Assembly: GCA_010645155.1 (NCBI GenBank)
Contig: CM021319.1
Location: forward strand, 804,985 to 868,984
Length of the DNA stretch: 64,000 nucleotides
Direction: 5' to 3'
Source: Tigriopus japonicus
Taxonomy: Eukaryota; Arthropoda; Copepoda; Harpacticoida; Harpacticidae
A program made the translations under genes and the position numbers. The notes below the pieces were generated by a model. The model searched no databases and was not told the origin of the DNA. It was given only the letters and a program-made list of their open reading frames with translations. Positions 35,397-47,900 of this stretch are shown here, piece by piece (within the stretch, counting starts at the first letter, position 1; each line of letters starts with the position of its first letter).

Positions 35397-38300
35397 ATGG
35401 CCGCATTGAATCCGCACACGTACACCATCAGCGGGGTCAAGGTTCATTTCCCGTGCAAGGCTTATCCTTCCCAAGTAGCTATGATGAACAACATCATCCG
35501 GGTAAATATTTCCTCTTCAACTTAACGGTTACTATTATTGGTTTAATCTTGAGATTCTGATTTTGTCTTGGCAGGCTCTTCAACGAGGTCAAAATGCGTT
35601 ATTGGAATCGCCAACGGGAAGCGGCAAGAGTTTGGCGCTCTTATGCGCTTCTTTAGCTTGGCAACAAGCCGAAACGCAAAAAGCTATGGAGTACAATTTG
35701 GCCGTGGAATGCGGCCAAATCCCGGCCGAATTCATTCATTTCGATCAGAATGGCCAAGAGACCTCGGCTGAGTTGGCCATTCCCGAGGAGGAACAAGCCG
35801 CCATTGCATTGGCTCAAGCCGAATCGTTGAAAACTGGCGCGGGATTTATGGTGCCGGTGGAAATGGACGATGATTTTGTCGAGTCTCCGCCGCATAAAAG
35901 GGCTAAAGCGGATTTTATGACAGCAACGCCCCCGCCTTTGCCGTCTATACCTTCAGTTGAACCCGCCGTGATGCGGAAAGTAAAGAAAAAAACCGTGCCG
36001 AAAATCTACTTTGGCACGCGAACGCACAAACAGATCACGCAGATTATACGCGAGTTGAATAAGACCCCGTATAAAGACTGCAAGATGACGATTTTGGCTA
36101 GTCGGGATCACACGTGTATTCATCCGGCCGTTTCTAAAATGAAAAACCGCAATGAAGGCTGCCAGGAGTTGAATGACAAGAAAACCGGCAGCGGTTGCTT
36201 GTACCGTGCCAATGTTAAATCCAAACTGACTTCGCATTCGGCTTTGACGGCTTATCGCGGCACCCGTGATGCTTGGGATATTGAGGATGTGGTACGAGTT
36301 GGGCAGAAGGTCCGCTTTTGTCCGTACTATGGGGTCCGTGAGCTCAAGACCAAGGCTCAAATTGTGTTTTGTCCCTATAATTATTTGGTGGAGCCCACCA
36401 TTCGCAAGAGTATGGACATCAATCTCAAAGGCCAGATCCTGATCCTGGATGAAGCTCACAATATTGAGGATTCGGCTCGATCGGCCGCGAGTTGGCAGGT
36501 GACCCAAGAGGAAATTCGGGATGCCATGCGTGATTTAGAGGCCTTGGTGCGGAAAGAGATACCCGAAACGCAAGCTCATCGAGATATGGCCTTGGTGTGC
36601 TCGCAGTTGTCAGTTTGGATTGACTCGTTCACGCAAGATTTGACTGATTACACGGACTTTGCTTCGGCTTCCAAAGTGTGGACGGGCACTGAAATCGTGG
36701 CCTTGTTCAACGTTCACGGCATTGGTCAGGACAAATATCCCGAGTTAGTGTCGGCCTTTGCCCAAGTCCAAGCCATTTACGGTGAAAAAATGGACCCCTC
36801 CAACGACGACAAGGGCGAAGAAGAGGTGCCGGGTGTGCATGCCAATACGATGAGCTTACTTGAGGGCTTCTTCATGATTCTCAATTACTTGTTCATGGAT
36901 GGCATGCGCCACTTGAATGACTATCGAGTGGCTTTGGTTCGAACCCAATCCCGCAAAACTTTTCAATCCAAGGCTAAAGGCGCTGTTGGTGCTTGGATCA
37001 ACAAGAAAAAGGGTACGGGTATGGCAGCACCCGCCCAAGAAGAGCACAAATTCACATACACCGCCAATTTTTGGTGCCTCAATCCAGCGGTGACATTTGA
37101 AGAGCTCAAGAAGACCATTCACAGTGTGATACTCACTTCTGGAACCCTGTCTCCCATGGCCTCATTCAGTTCTGAATTGGATGTGAAGTTCCCATTAAAA
37201 TTGGAAGCCAATCATGTGATAGACAAACGTCAAGTCTGGATTCGAACCCTGAGCCATGGTCCAACGGGACACTCATTGAATGCCACCTTCCGAAATGCTG
37301 ATTCCTTTGGCTTCCAAGATGAAATGGGTCGACTCACACTCAAAGTGTGCCAAACAATCGCCCATGGGATCCTCCTCTTTCTGCCTTCTTATTCCATGTT
37401 GAACAAGTTGAGCGAGCGATGGCAACAAACGGGTGTGTGGGAGCAATTAAATCGTAAGAAGATTGTCATCACGGAGCCAAGATTTTCCGACGAGTTCGAG
37501 ACCAATATCCGGCACTTTTACGACGTCATTGAGAGCACCAATCACGGCCCTGACCCCAGTGGAGTGGATGGAGCCCTATTTATGGCCGTTTGTCGGGGGA
37601 AAGTGAGTGAGGGCTTGGATTTTGCCGACAATAACGCCCGAGTGGTGATTTGTGTGGGCATCCCCTTTCCCAATTTTAAAGATATTCAAGTGGATTTGAA
37701 GAAGAAGTACAACGACCAGAGAAAAATCCAAGATAAAGATATCCTTTCGGGCAATGATTGGTACGAGATTCAAGCTTTTCGGGCACTTAATCAGGCCCTT
37801 GGACGGTGCATTCGACACCGACGAGATTGGGGAGGCATTCTCATGGTGGACGATCGCTATCAGAAGATTCAGAGGTACATCGGAAGTCTCTCAAAATGGG
37901 TGAGAGCCGGAGTGATTCATCACAAGGATTGCAACCAGATGTTGGCCACACTTGAGGCCTTCAATGGAGACATGGTCCAAATGGATGCGGAAAATAAAGC
38001 GAAAGCGGCATCAGAAGCCCAAGCTGAACCCGTCGCAAATCCTCCAAATGATACGCAATCCGGATCTTGGGCGGAACTCGAAAAAGTCAACAAGATCAAG
38101 CTAGAAACCCAACGAGAGATGATGCGAATGAAAATTGAGCCTAAAATGGAAATCCCGACACCAGAAGCATGTCAAAAAGTGGCTCTGGCCACCAAATTGG
38201 CCATGAAAATGACTCCCAAAGTGTGTGAATCTGTGAAAACGGAAGACGTCAAAGTCATCCCAGAGAGTCCTCACGATTCCGAAATAGAGGACGAAGTTGA

Positions 38301-38508
38301 TCCTATGCCCACATTGAAACCAGTGCTGAATGACATCCCATTAAACACCCTCCAGTCAAAGACAACCACGGTCTTGGACACGGATAAAATCGTCCCAACC
38401 CAACGAGGCAATAAGTCCTTATTGAGGCGTCTCCCTTTATCCTCGACGCAAAATTCGAAGCCCAGTGCCATTCAATATGTGGACTCTGATGACGATGATT
38501 TCATATGA
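35397..38508 (+). CDS. BRIP1: FANCJ/BRIP1 iron-sulfur DNA helicase
   Basis: Exon 1 (35397-35501, ATG in a strong GCACCATGG context) joins exon 2 (35575-38508) across a 73-nt intron with G|GTAAAT and GGCAG|G sites, giving 1012 aa. It is a 5'-3' superfamily 2 helicase for interstrand-crosslink and G-quadruplex repair. Visible parts: the [18 protein letters not shown] start, Walker A SPTGSGKS (residues 47-54), an FGTRTHKQ motif, four iron-sulfur cysteines (C216, C231, C243, C284), DEAH (327-330) with [27 protein letters not shown] and ALGRCIRH. The similarity is to BRIP1 throughout and not to XPD or RTEL1. An HKRAK basic stretch in the insert after motif I may be a nuclear signal. The tail is shorter than in human BRIP1 (1249 aa) and ends in an acidic DSDDDDFI. 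Confidence 0.95.
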
Positions 38509-38519
38509 CAAAGCTAATC

Positions 38520-38525
38520 AATAAA
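38520..38525 (+). terminator. polyadenylation signal of BRIP1
   Basis: AATAAA only 12 nt after the BRIP1 stop codon and 193 nt before the ClpP start codon, consistent with a very short 3' UTR. Confidence 0.65.
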
Positions 38526-38717
38526 TTTACACCAAGGTCGACTTGAGATTGGCCATGCATAACTTTTGTCGTTTTTTCTCCTCTAGTGACCCTGGTTCGG
38601 AATCCCCAATGTCAACATCAACAAAAGAATCTTCATAAGCGAGGAAGTCAGATAATCCGAGGTTACCGAACTAGCCCAGATTTTCCAAACGCAAATCATC
38701 TTTCTTCCATATTCATC

Positions 38718-40002
38718 ATGTTCAGTTTAACCCGCGCTTTATCGATCCGGAGTTTAGCTCGGCCTTTGTCAACCTCGGTAACTTCTCGTTTGTGGCAACC
38801 TCATGATATCATTTTGCCTTCACAATCGTCCTCGATGGATGCCTCGCAAATGAATCCCATGGCCAATCTCGTTCCAATTGTGGTGGAACAAACGGGACGC
38901 GGGGAACGATCCTACGATATCTATTCCAGGTAACTTATGTTGTAAACATGTGTCCAATTTTGGTCTTGTCTCGTCTTGATGTTGAATCTTGGGGGGTCTA
39001 TTTTGGGAGTAAACTTTTACTTATTTGAATTGTTATCTGGCCCATCCAATTTATATTATGTAATCTTCACTTAAATGACCAATTCCTGAAAAAATAAAAG
39101 AAAAATATTGTTTAACAAGTAAATTTAGAAAAACGTAGCTTTTCCGCCCATCAAAATGACAAGTAATACTTCTAAGAATAGAAAACGTGATTGATCAAGG
39201 TTGAACCGGTATATTTCTCGATGAAACTTGTCTCTTAAGGAGTTCGCACATCACTGATAATTGGTGTTCCATGAAGGCATATCCCCACTCCTTACCACTT
39301 TTTAGTTGCCCATGGTACACATTGACAGTTTGAAAGACGGTTCAACGCCAAGTTTTGACTCCAAAGAGTGTCAGTCAGACGTGATCGATCCCCATGTCTC
39401 GCCCCGACTAGAGCGTGTCATTAATATCACTCCTTTCCAGATTACTCAAAGACCGCATCATCTGTCTCATGGGTCCGGTCAACGACGTGATCTCGAGCTT
39501 GGTCGTGGCTCAGTTGCTCTTCCTTCAATCCGAGTCCAGCAAGAAGCCCGTCCACATGTACATCAACAGTCCAGGCGGTTCAGTCACGGCCGGTTTGGCC
39601 ATCTACGACACCATGCAATACGTGCTCCCGCCCATTGCCACGTGGTGTGTTGGGCAGGCGTGTTCCATGGGCAGTCTATTGTTGGCCGCGGGATCGCCGG
39701 GAATGCGTCACTCTTTGCCCAATGCTCGCATTATGGTCCATCAACCGTCGGGTGGAGCCCAGGGACAGGCCACGGATATCCAGATCCAGGCCGAAGAGAT
39801 CATCAAGTTGAAGAAGCAATTGAACTTGATCTATGTGCGACACACTGGACAGACTTTGGACTTCATTGAGCAGAATATGGAGCGGGATAAGTTCATGAGT
39901 CCGATTGAAGCCAAGGCTTTTGGCTTGATCGATCAGATCTTGGAACATCCACCCAAGGCGACCGAGGTCACCACTCCGGATTCGTCACCTGCTTCTTCAT
40001 AA
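38718..40002 (+). CDS. CLPP: mitochondrial ClpP protease subunit
   Basis: Exons 38718-38929 and 39441-40002 join across a 511-nt GT-AG intron (CAG|GTAACT, TTTCCAG|A) in phase 2, giving 257 aa. It forms the tetradecameric serine peptidase that works with ClpX in the mitochondrial matrix. The N-terminal 30 or so residues are basic and Ser-rich ([16 protein letters not shown]), a transit peptide. Catalytic residues are S146 in GQACSMGS, H171 in MVHQPSGG and D220 in MERDKFMSP. The INSPGGSV oxyanion strand is intact. The Met at 38718 was chosen because it starts the transit peptide; the same frame is open upstream but lies in the BRIP1 3' region. Confidence 0.97.
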
Positions 40003-40524
40003 AAAAATTGCGTTGATGCGTTTTTTTTTGGGTGGAACATTAAATAAAAGAGAACCGTGACACCTCGATTGCCGATTTTCAAAGGTCTTGGAAATCTCGT
40101 TTTGATGAAAGAGGTAATACAACAAAATCCAGGGTATTAGTCATTGAAAAACTTGTTCCTTTTTTCTTGATTTACTAATCGAAATGGTCCGAAATGATTT
40201 TTTTTGATAAGCCACAATGCAACATTGGTTCAAAAGTCAAGAATGGTGTGTCGAAATTCGATCTTCCATGTGTAACGAAATTATAATTGCAAAATTAATT
40301 TACGTACGGTTTGCCATGAAGAATTTCATTTTTACGTTTTCGAGTAGATGAACGGCATACTCGTTACGCCAGCATCAAAATGTAATCTATCTACCCTAAA
40401 GTTTCCTTCAAATCATGATCATGCGTACAACATATCAGGGAATGAAATGGCATAACTCTTCTAAAATAGACTTTAATATAAAAATATCTACTTCAATACA
40501 AAACACGACTATATTTTCGAATCT
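40003..40524. other. convergent spacer between CLPP and gephyrin
   Basis: 522 bp between two stop codons. It holds the CLPP polyadenylation signal and poly-T tracts; no other feature seen. Confidence 0.5.
40043..40048 (+). terminator. polyadenylation signal of CLPP
   Basis: AATAAA 41 nt after the ClpP stop codon. Confidence 0.65.
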
Positions 40525-42897
40525 TTAAGCCATCACTAGTTGCCCGATGACCAAGGCGTCCACTTCTTCCCCATCTTTCAACGTCTTCCGTTCCTCGGTT
40601 CTCATGGGAAACACGAGCAAAGCATTGGCCGTGTGCAAACTCAACAATCGTGAACTGATTTGATTACCCGTAGTTGTAGCTGTGGCCAAAGCCTGGCCTC
40701 TTTCCCAACGAATCACGGCCCTATGATACTCAGGTCTCGGATCTAGAGGCAAATCTTGACTCAATCGAGCCCTCACAATAGCTGGAAATGGCTTGACATA
40801 GCCCGCCATTTTCCGACAAGCGGGCAAAACATAAAGCTGCGCCGTGACCGTGGCCGAAACCGGATTTCCGGGTAATCCAAGCACCCGTTTGGGTTGCCCA
40901 TTGTAACTCAAGGTGGCGAATGTGGTTGGTTTCCCAGGTTTCATATTAACCCGGGCAAAATGGATCTGAGCGCCAAATTTGGACACCAAAACCTGTCGCA
41001 AGATATCCCGATCGCCCATGGACACACTTCCCGTGGTCACCACGAGATCTCCACATTCAAAGGCGATTCTTAGCTTTGCTTCCAAAATCTCGAGATCGTC
41101 GATGGCAATGCCGGCATCAAAAAACTCAAATCGATGCTCTTGAAGAAGAGCTTTTAACGTGGATTTGTTGCTATCCCGGATAAATCCGGGTTTCAAAGGT
41201 TGATTATCAGAGGGGGTTTGTAGTTCATTGCCCGTAGAGAGGAGACTAACCACAGGACTACGGTAGGATTGAATGCGGGTAACGCCCACTGTGGCCAATA
41301 AACCACGTTCAGCGGCAGATAGGACGGCATTCTTTCTCAAAACATTGGATCCGGACTGAATATCCGATCCAATAGGACGGATATCTTGACCTGTTTGAGG
41401 TTGTACTAGAATGTCGATCTCGATTTCTTCTTGTCCGTCCTCGGAAGCTTGGCTTAAAAGGGTATCTTCGACTTGAACCACGGCATCAGCTCCTTGAGGA
41501 AGAGGAGCACCCGTGTTGATCCGCATGCAAGTCCCGGGGGAAATGGGAGAGGTCTCTTGGAGACCTGCCGTGATCCCACCAATGACTTTTCTTTTGCCTT
41601 TTCCATCCGATGCGATAACAGCATAACTAATATGGGAGAGAAAGAAATGGTCATTTAATTAGGGGTTGTAGATATCATCAAGCTTTAACGAAGTATTCGC
41701 ACCTAAAAAAATGTTGTTCCGTTTTCTTAATTTTACTGTCGTTTTCTGGGTGAATAAATGCCATATTTATAGGTGTGAGGTTTGAAAATGCCAAATGAAA
41801 CGAAAAATAGTAAGTTTGAGCTCATTGACTCTAGAATAAATATCAGTCGTTTTCTTAAGTAAAATGTTTGGGCCCAAGTTTTTGAAGTTCAAAAACGGCA
41901 AATTTAACGAAAAATGGGCAATAAAACAAAAACGAAAAAATTGCAAAAAACGAAAAAATGGCGAAAAAACCTGGTCATCAACATAAAAAATGATAAAATA
42001 AGAGTTCCAATTGGAATAACCAAGTGATAGGGAAGCCAATTTTTGAGTAAAAATTGTATTGGCCAAAATAGAGTGCATCCTGAAGATTATGATTGCTTGT
42101 CCATATATTATTTATGTTCAACATTATTCTCACCCGTCTTTCATGGAAGCTCTAAAAGGCGGCAAAGCCTCAACTGCCACAACATCCGCAGCCAAAACAT
42201 GCGCAACAGGATCCATGAAATCCCGTTCCACCACATTCAACACTCCACAATTAGCCATTACTATATCCTGCGCCTCCTGTACCTCAATCATGGGGTAAGG
42301 GGACTTTCGGGGTCGTCCCACAACTCCCGAGGTTTCAGACGGGCCACCACTGGCTTTTTTCGAGCACCCATGGCCTCCACAACCTCCCTGCATTTGGCCA
42401 TGAAGCTCTTGAACTCGATCATTCGTGCCCGAAAGCAAATCCATGGCGTGCCCAAGAGCGGGCAATACAAATCCGAAGCACTCCCGACAAGCTTTGGGAC
42501 TTCCGGGGAAATTAATAATCAGCGATTGACCCCGAGAACCCGCACTTAATCGAGATAACATGGCCATGGGCGTGACCTCCAAAGATTGAGCCATCATTCG
42601 ATGGACTAAACCGGGTGCTTTCTTCTCTAAAACCGCCTCAGTCGCTTCGGGAGTCACATCTCGGGGCCCAAAACCCGTGCCTCCCGTGGTTAAAATCAGA
42701 TTATAACAATAAGGAGCACTACTCCAAGCTAAAAGACAATCTCGGATTTGATCCTTTTCATCGGGGACGCATTTCCGTTCCATCAAAGTCCATGGGGCGT
42801 TTTTGAGGATGCAATCGGAGAGGATGGGACCGGATTTATCCTCGGATTGACCTCGACTGACCGAGTCACTCACGGTTAAAATGGCGACTTTGCGCAT
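40525..42897 (-). CDS. GPHN: gephyrin / cinnamon, bifunctional molybdenum cofactor synthase
   Basis: Exon 1 (42897-42134) and exon 2 (41626-40525) join in phase 2 across a 507-nt intron (GG|GTGAGA, ATTAG|T), giving 621 aa. The N-terminal G domain (about 1-165, MogA-like) adenylylates molybdopterin and carries ILTTGGTGFGPRDVTPEAT. A linker with a CGGHGC cluster follows. The C-terminal E domain (from about 200, MoeA-like) inserts molybdate and shows FRASMKDGYAV across the splice, INTGAPLPQGADAVVQVEDT, GQDIRPIG, LSTGNEL, GSVSMGDRD, MKPGKPTTFA and LPGNPVSA. Length is close to insect cinnamon (about 600 aa) and shorter than vertebrate gephyrin because the linker is short. The start codon is 91 bp from the TRUB2 stop on the same strand. 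Confidence 0.95.
41627..42133 (-). other. gephyrin intron with AT-rich ACGAAAAA repeats
   Basis: Contains several AACGAAAAAT or AACGAAAAAA motifs between 41800 and 41960 that resemble the T-rich stretch near 13600 and the ends of the hAT element at 9717, possibly a decayed relative. Confidence 0.4.
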
Positions 42898-42971
42898 GGT
42901 TCCCGAAAAATGTCTGGAACAATGGAGAATAATGGAATTCAGAAGCCAGACGGACTACATTCAGGAGGAAT

Positions 42972-42982
42972 TTTATTTTATT
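42972..42982 (-). terminator. overlapping polyadenylation signals of TRUB2
   Basis: TTTATTTTATT on the plus strand gives two overlapping AATAAA on the minus strand, 7-17 nt past the TRUB2 stop and about 75 nt before the gephyrin start. Confidence 0.65.
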
Positions 42983-42988
42983 AGGCTA

Positions 42989-44008
42989 TCAAAGCCAGGT
43001 TAAATCGTTGTCGGGTTTCCGAGGAAGTTCTTGTCGAGGTCGGAAGTGCTTGGATGACGAGGTTGAAGCGTGGGCTCGATTGAGATCGATCAGTTTTTGC
43101 ACATTGGCCACGTGCGTGAGCGTATGGGTCAAAGTGGCGTGTTTAACCAATAAGGCGTGATCTAACGTGAAAAAGCCGTAGCGAATACACCGGATCCGAT
43201 GAATGCACACATTGACTTTGAGTTTCAAGCTCACATCGTTGATCAAGCCCAAAATGAAGTCCTCATTCTCATTGATACACGAGAACTCGAACTCCAATCG
43301 CGGTCTCTGGAACTGGACGCACTTAAAATGATAGATTAACGGGTGCGAATCCATTTGCGGGCGAATAGGCCCACGGGCCGCCAATTCGTAGGCCTCTTGA
43401 CTGTTCATTTTGACTCGGGCAAAGTCAAAAGCGTCGCGTTGATAATTGCTTTGAATGGTGGCCAAAACGCGATCAATGGCATCTGGCCGTAAAAATCGAT
43501 GACGCGATCGTTCCAGAACGGGTCCATCGGCGAAACCCGTGGTCGTGCCACGCCCCATTTCCGCCTCCACCCGATACGTGCGAATGCATCGAGCCCGTTC
43601 AATTTGATGGGCTAAAGCGGCGTGATTAATGGTGCTCAAAACGAGACCGCCCGTGCGATCGGATAACGGGTTGACGATGTGCAGAAACAGGTCCGCCGGT
43701 TCGAATCCCGGTCCCAATACTAAAGGATGACGTTGGTAGGAGTGAGGGGCGGGTCCCATGCGGTCCAAGTGGGTGGCGAAGTCGCCCGTAATGGCTCGAG
43801 GGCGTCGAAAGGCGCGCCATTGAGCTTGAGCGTGAATTTGGCTGAGTTCTTGAGTGAGTCGTTGACTGATTTCATCTTGTAAGGCTCGCAACGAACATTG
43901 GGTGGGTTTGTAGAAACATAACACGCCCCCTTGGAGGCCGTGCCAAGCTTGATGGGAATTCAGGACGGGGCGGACCATCGTGCCTCCTTTATCCAAAAGC
44001 ACTTTCAT
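42989..44008 (-). CDS. TRUB2: TRUB2-type mitochondrial pseudouridine synthase
   Basis: A single 339-codon exon. TRUB2 belongs to the TruB family, acts in mitochondrial RNA granules and modifies mitochondrial RNA. Similarity to human TRUB2 is clearest in the second half: LDRVLATIQ-type helix (VLATIQSNYQ), SQEAYELAARGPIRP, and RCIRYGFFTLDHALL near 300. The start shows a TruB VLCFYKPTQCS motif (residues 29-39). The region where TruB proteins carry the catalytic Asp in G-x-LD-x-x-A-x-G reads NPLSDRTGGLVL (113-124). Ser116 sits in the usual Asp place and an Asp is one position later, with one or two residues missing. Activity is therefore uncertain. Met11 is an alternative start. It probably shares a compact transcription unit layout with gephyrin downstream. 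Confidence 0.87.
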   Translation of the reverse strand: MKVLLDKGGTMVRPVLNSHQAWHGLQGGVLCFYKPTQCSLRALQDEISQRLTQELSQIHAQAQWRAFRRPRAITGDFATHLDRMGPAPHSYQRHPLVLGPGFEPADLFLHIVNPLSDRTGGLVLSTINHAALAHQIERARCIRTYRVEAEMGRGTTTGFADGPVLERSRHRFLRPDAIDRVLATIQSNYQRDAFDFARVKMNSQEAYELAARGPIRPQMDSHPLIYHFKCVQFQRPRLEFEFSCINENEDFILGLINDVSLKLKVNVCIHRIRCIRYGFFTLDHALLVKHATLTHTLTHVANVQKLIDLNRAHASTSSSKHFRPRQELPRKPDNDLTWL

Positions 44009-44995
44009 GGTGCGAGGAACATTTTGAAGGCTTGAAACGTGCTTAGAACAAGAGCATGTGGCTTCTTGTGTTGTGTTTATTTGCGGTGATTGATGTCACT
44101 GGAAATAATGGTTCTTCGAGCGAGCGAGACACGTGTCTTTTTTTGGAGGGGAGCGTGGATTGCCGATGACTTTTGAAATCGTGAGATGTGGCCTAAAGAT
44201 GCTCTTTGCTTTCCATGGGTACTTTTAGGTCGAAGCATAATATCGCATAGACAATGTATGTGTGACCGACACCCTTGCCGTCATTTTCACTCAACCTTTC
44301 GACTCTTTGCCTTAAAATCTCGGTGTAAGTCGATTTGCGAATTTTTAAGCAAATGAATGCTATTTATTCGGCAAAAATAAGTGTTTTGACATTTGTGAGC
44401 CATTTACTCTGACAACGAATTAGTTTTGACAAATTCTCTTAAACGTTAGGTTGATTCTTTTTTTAAATATTCGCCCATACCTGTTCTAAAATGATAATCT
44501 ACTAAACAAGAATGATGTACACTTGGAGGGGAATCTGTAGATTCTATAAGAGAATGACACGGATCAAGGCCAAGATTGATATAATGATATATTATTTATT
44601 TCAAGCTAGCCATTGGCATGGATTTGTTGTAAAACCTCTCAAGTTATTTTCTAACATTCTTATAAAGGAGAACACACTGATATTCTTGATATTCTATGTC
44701 CATTGTGTGTGTGTGTGTGTGTTTATCGGGATCAGGCCATCCATTCTCCATTTGAATGATGGAATTAGCAATAGTACGTAGACGTAATAAAGTTATTACA
44801 AGCGGGACGAGTAAAAATTATTCCGGGAGAAAGAACGGGATAAAACTCAAAGACACGTCTCATCGACCATCAGCATAACTACAGTATGTAGACAATGATT
44901 GGCTTGATATGCGAAGACGAGCGGTGTTGGGAGGAAACTCGGATAGCTTATCACTGGACACGATGAACATGATGATTATTGGTCGCACTAATTCC
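44009..44995. other. spacer between numb 3' end and TRUB2 5' end
   Basis: Contains the TRUB2 promoter region and the 3' UTR of numb. A (GT) microsatellite lies at 44704-44721. A minus-strand AATAAA (TTTATT near 44592) could be the numb signal but is 400 nt away. Confidence 0.4.
44704..44721 (+). repeat. (TG)9 microsatellite
   Basis: Perfect TG dinucleotide run in the presumed 3' region of numb. Confidence 0.9.
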
Positions 44996-47900
44996 CTACA
45001 TCTTCAATTCAAACGTCTTAATTCCGATAGTTGGATGGGGGTTATTATCACTCGGCGATGTTCTGAACGGATTCGTCGGGGTCGAGGCCGTGGATGTGAC
45101 CCCTGTTGTCGTGATATTGGTAGTTGTGGCGTTCTTGGAGTTATTTCGTGTGGCCAAGGCCGCCCATTCGGCATCGAAGGGGTCGTCCAAGATGGCGGAT
45201 TTGTCGGCCTCACCCCACAAATCTTCAGCCTTGCTGCCCGAATGCTTCGGATAGCTCCAATCCTCTTGACTTGGACTCGTGAAGAAGGCGCTACTTTGAC
45301 CGCCTCCTTGACCTCCACCATTCGAGGAGGATGGGTTGTTATTCGTACTGAAGCTATTGCTGTTCCCGGAAACGCTCGAGATCCCCGAGCTGGAATCACA
45401 ATTGAGGGACGAGGGACCGTTCTTGTTGGGTTGATCCGGGACGAAATCCCAAGGGTTGGAGAAGGGAACGGACGACGATGACGACTTGGTTTGGTTGGCG
45501 TTCGAGGCGAACCCACCCACTCCTGTTCCGGGTTGGATAGAGGACGATTTGGACGAGCTGGAAAATGCGGGTTCATCACCGTTGACTGACCCGTGGTTCA
45601 GGTCTGAAGGGCTCGCATCCGGATGGAAATAGGGTAATGACTGGGACTGCAATCAAATCAATGGGCTCATATAAGAAACTTTTGAAGGTTTGACCAAAGA
45701 TGTGTTATTTTTTAAAACGTTTTTTCCCCGACTGCTAACAAAAAAGTCATTTGAATCTTAATCAAGTCACTATTCCGATTGTTTCCCCACAATTTTAAAA
45801 CAAATACTCCGATGTCATTAGAAGGGGTGCAGATTTCTGGCAAAAACACGAACCCATTCAAGACCAAAAATGACAGTAAGAGCCAAATTAAATGACATGC
45901 TACCAGATAATAAACGTCTGTCTGGTTGTTTTTCTGTATTTTGAAAGGGCTTTCTCTTTTGGATAGAGATTTCCAAACGAGTTTGGAAATCTCTATCCAT
46001 TTTTTTTGCTAAGACCAAAAAAAAAGCCATAAAAAAGGTTTGATTAAAACCAGAATTGCCTTATGCATTTCTTCTAAAACAAATATATGACCATTCTTTT
46101 TGTCAGTTATCTGCACGTCTAATCACGTGTGCTAATATAAAAAATGCGCCATGTTCGTTTACACAGGAACACCTGGAAATGGAATTTTAGCCAAATGTAC
46201 GTACCTCATGTGATCCATTTTCGTGCACGGGGTTGGTGTGAGAAGGAGGAGGATTGGAATTGGAGCTGGCACTTCGTTTACTGAGCTCAAAATCGGATTC
46301 CTTCGAGCTTCGGGCGAGACTGGAAAGCTCTTGAGACAATTGTTGACACATGGAACTGATGGGATCCACGTCCACGGGAGGTTCATCTTCCTCCACGATT
46401 TCCTCCTCATCAATGGGACCAAAGTTGGACGCAAATTTCGGTTCCAAAAACGGATTGCCTGGAAGAGAAATGCGGAAGTTAAGTCTAATGAATGTGTCAA
46501 TTGATCATTTCAGCAATGATCTCACCTTCTGTTTTTTGATTTTGTGACATCTGATATAAGTGGCTCAATTGGTTCTTGAGTAGATTGACTGAAAAGAGAA
46601 CAAAACCGATGGATGGACGTATTAGACCAAATAGAAACATGAAGGCTTCATTCTTTTGCCCAACAAAAGGGGCCAATCTCATTAACAAAGAGCCTTCATA
46701 ACCATCCACAAGTATGAAAGTCGCTTTTCTCTTCAAGTATCATAAAAAGCTGACATTGCTACCCTTGTGCGGTGTTGATTTGAGTTGGAAAACTCAATTT
46801 CAAGTTCAAAAGACATTTGAGAACAGTTTTGAGATGAAGAGGTATTTCTGGATTTTTGGGGAAAAACATTGCAACTTCACTTACATAAGCATTTGCATAT
46901 TTTTTGATCGAATTCTTAAGTGCACTAATAGCGCTCTTCTAAAATACTGTTGAAATCAAATTCACGGATTAATTGAAACAGCCCATTTTGATTAGTTATC
47001 GAAGTTTTGCACTATCGAACTCGAGAGCCAAGTTTATTAGATTTCGACTATATTTTGGGTACGACAGTCTCTGCCAAAATATGACTCTTGAGTGACATTC
47101 TATGAACTAATTAAAAAAGATATCCAAATAAATATACACCATTGCCTTTTCACCTCAAAGCTGTTTTCAAATATCTTAATTTTTTTAAAAAAAGACAGTC
47201 TCTGCTAAAATATGAGTCTTAGGTGACATTATATGAACTAATTAAAAAAGATGTCCAAATAAATATACACCATTGCCTTTTCACCTCAAAGCTGTTTTCA
47301 AATATCTTAATTGGAACCAACTGCAAACTGAATTCTCCAACTCAAATAAACACCGTTCCTATTCATAAAAAATCCCTCCTTTCCCTTTTTTCTTACCATT
47401 ATTATGCCCATTTCCGAAAGCAGCATTCCCACCTCCGGTTTGTTGGCTCATCTCTTCGAGAACAGTGCCCAATTCGATATCGGCCAACTCAGTGGAGGCC
47501 ACTGAAGACGGTGGTCCATTGGTCAGCCCAGAATTGGCCGAGGTCGACGAGCTCAAAAGTCCGGAATGACCCAAACGTTGACGCTCTAAAGTGGAGGGAA
47601 GTTCGTTCAAACGAAGCGAAAGATTCCGTTTGAACGGCGATGAGGCCGCTTGGAGCTGATTGAACCCGCGGAACGAAGTTTGCCTTTGGAGCATCAAATC
47701 CGTGGCGTGAGGTCGGGCTATGGCATACGGATTCTCAATGGGCTCCAATGGAGGTCGTTCATTGGGGGGTTTGATACCCTGAAAGAGAGAGAGAAATGGT
47801 TGAAAATGGAGGATATGGGGGTAGTGATGGACCGAAAGGGCTCATAACCGAAACCGAGAGCAGCTGACTACAAAATTATATAAATTCAAAATCTACATTA

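Noticed and set aside
44909..45481. 190-codon plus-strand frame
   Set aside because: Antisense of the last numb exon, which has DPF and NPF motifs and proper splice sites.
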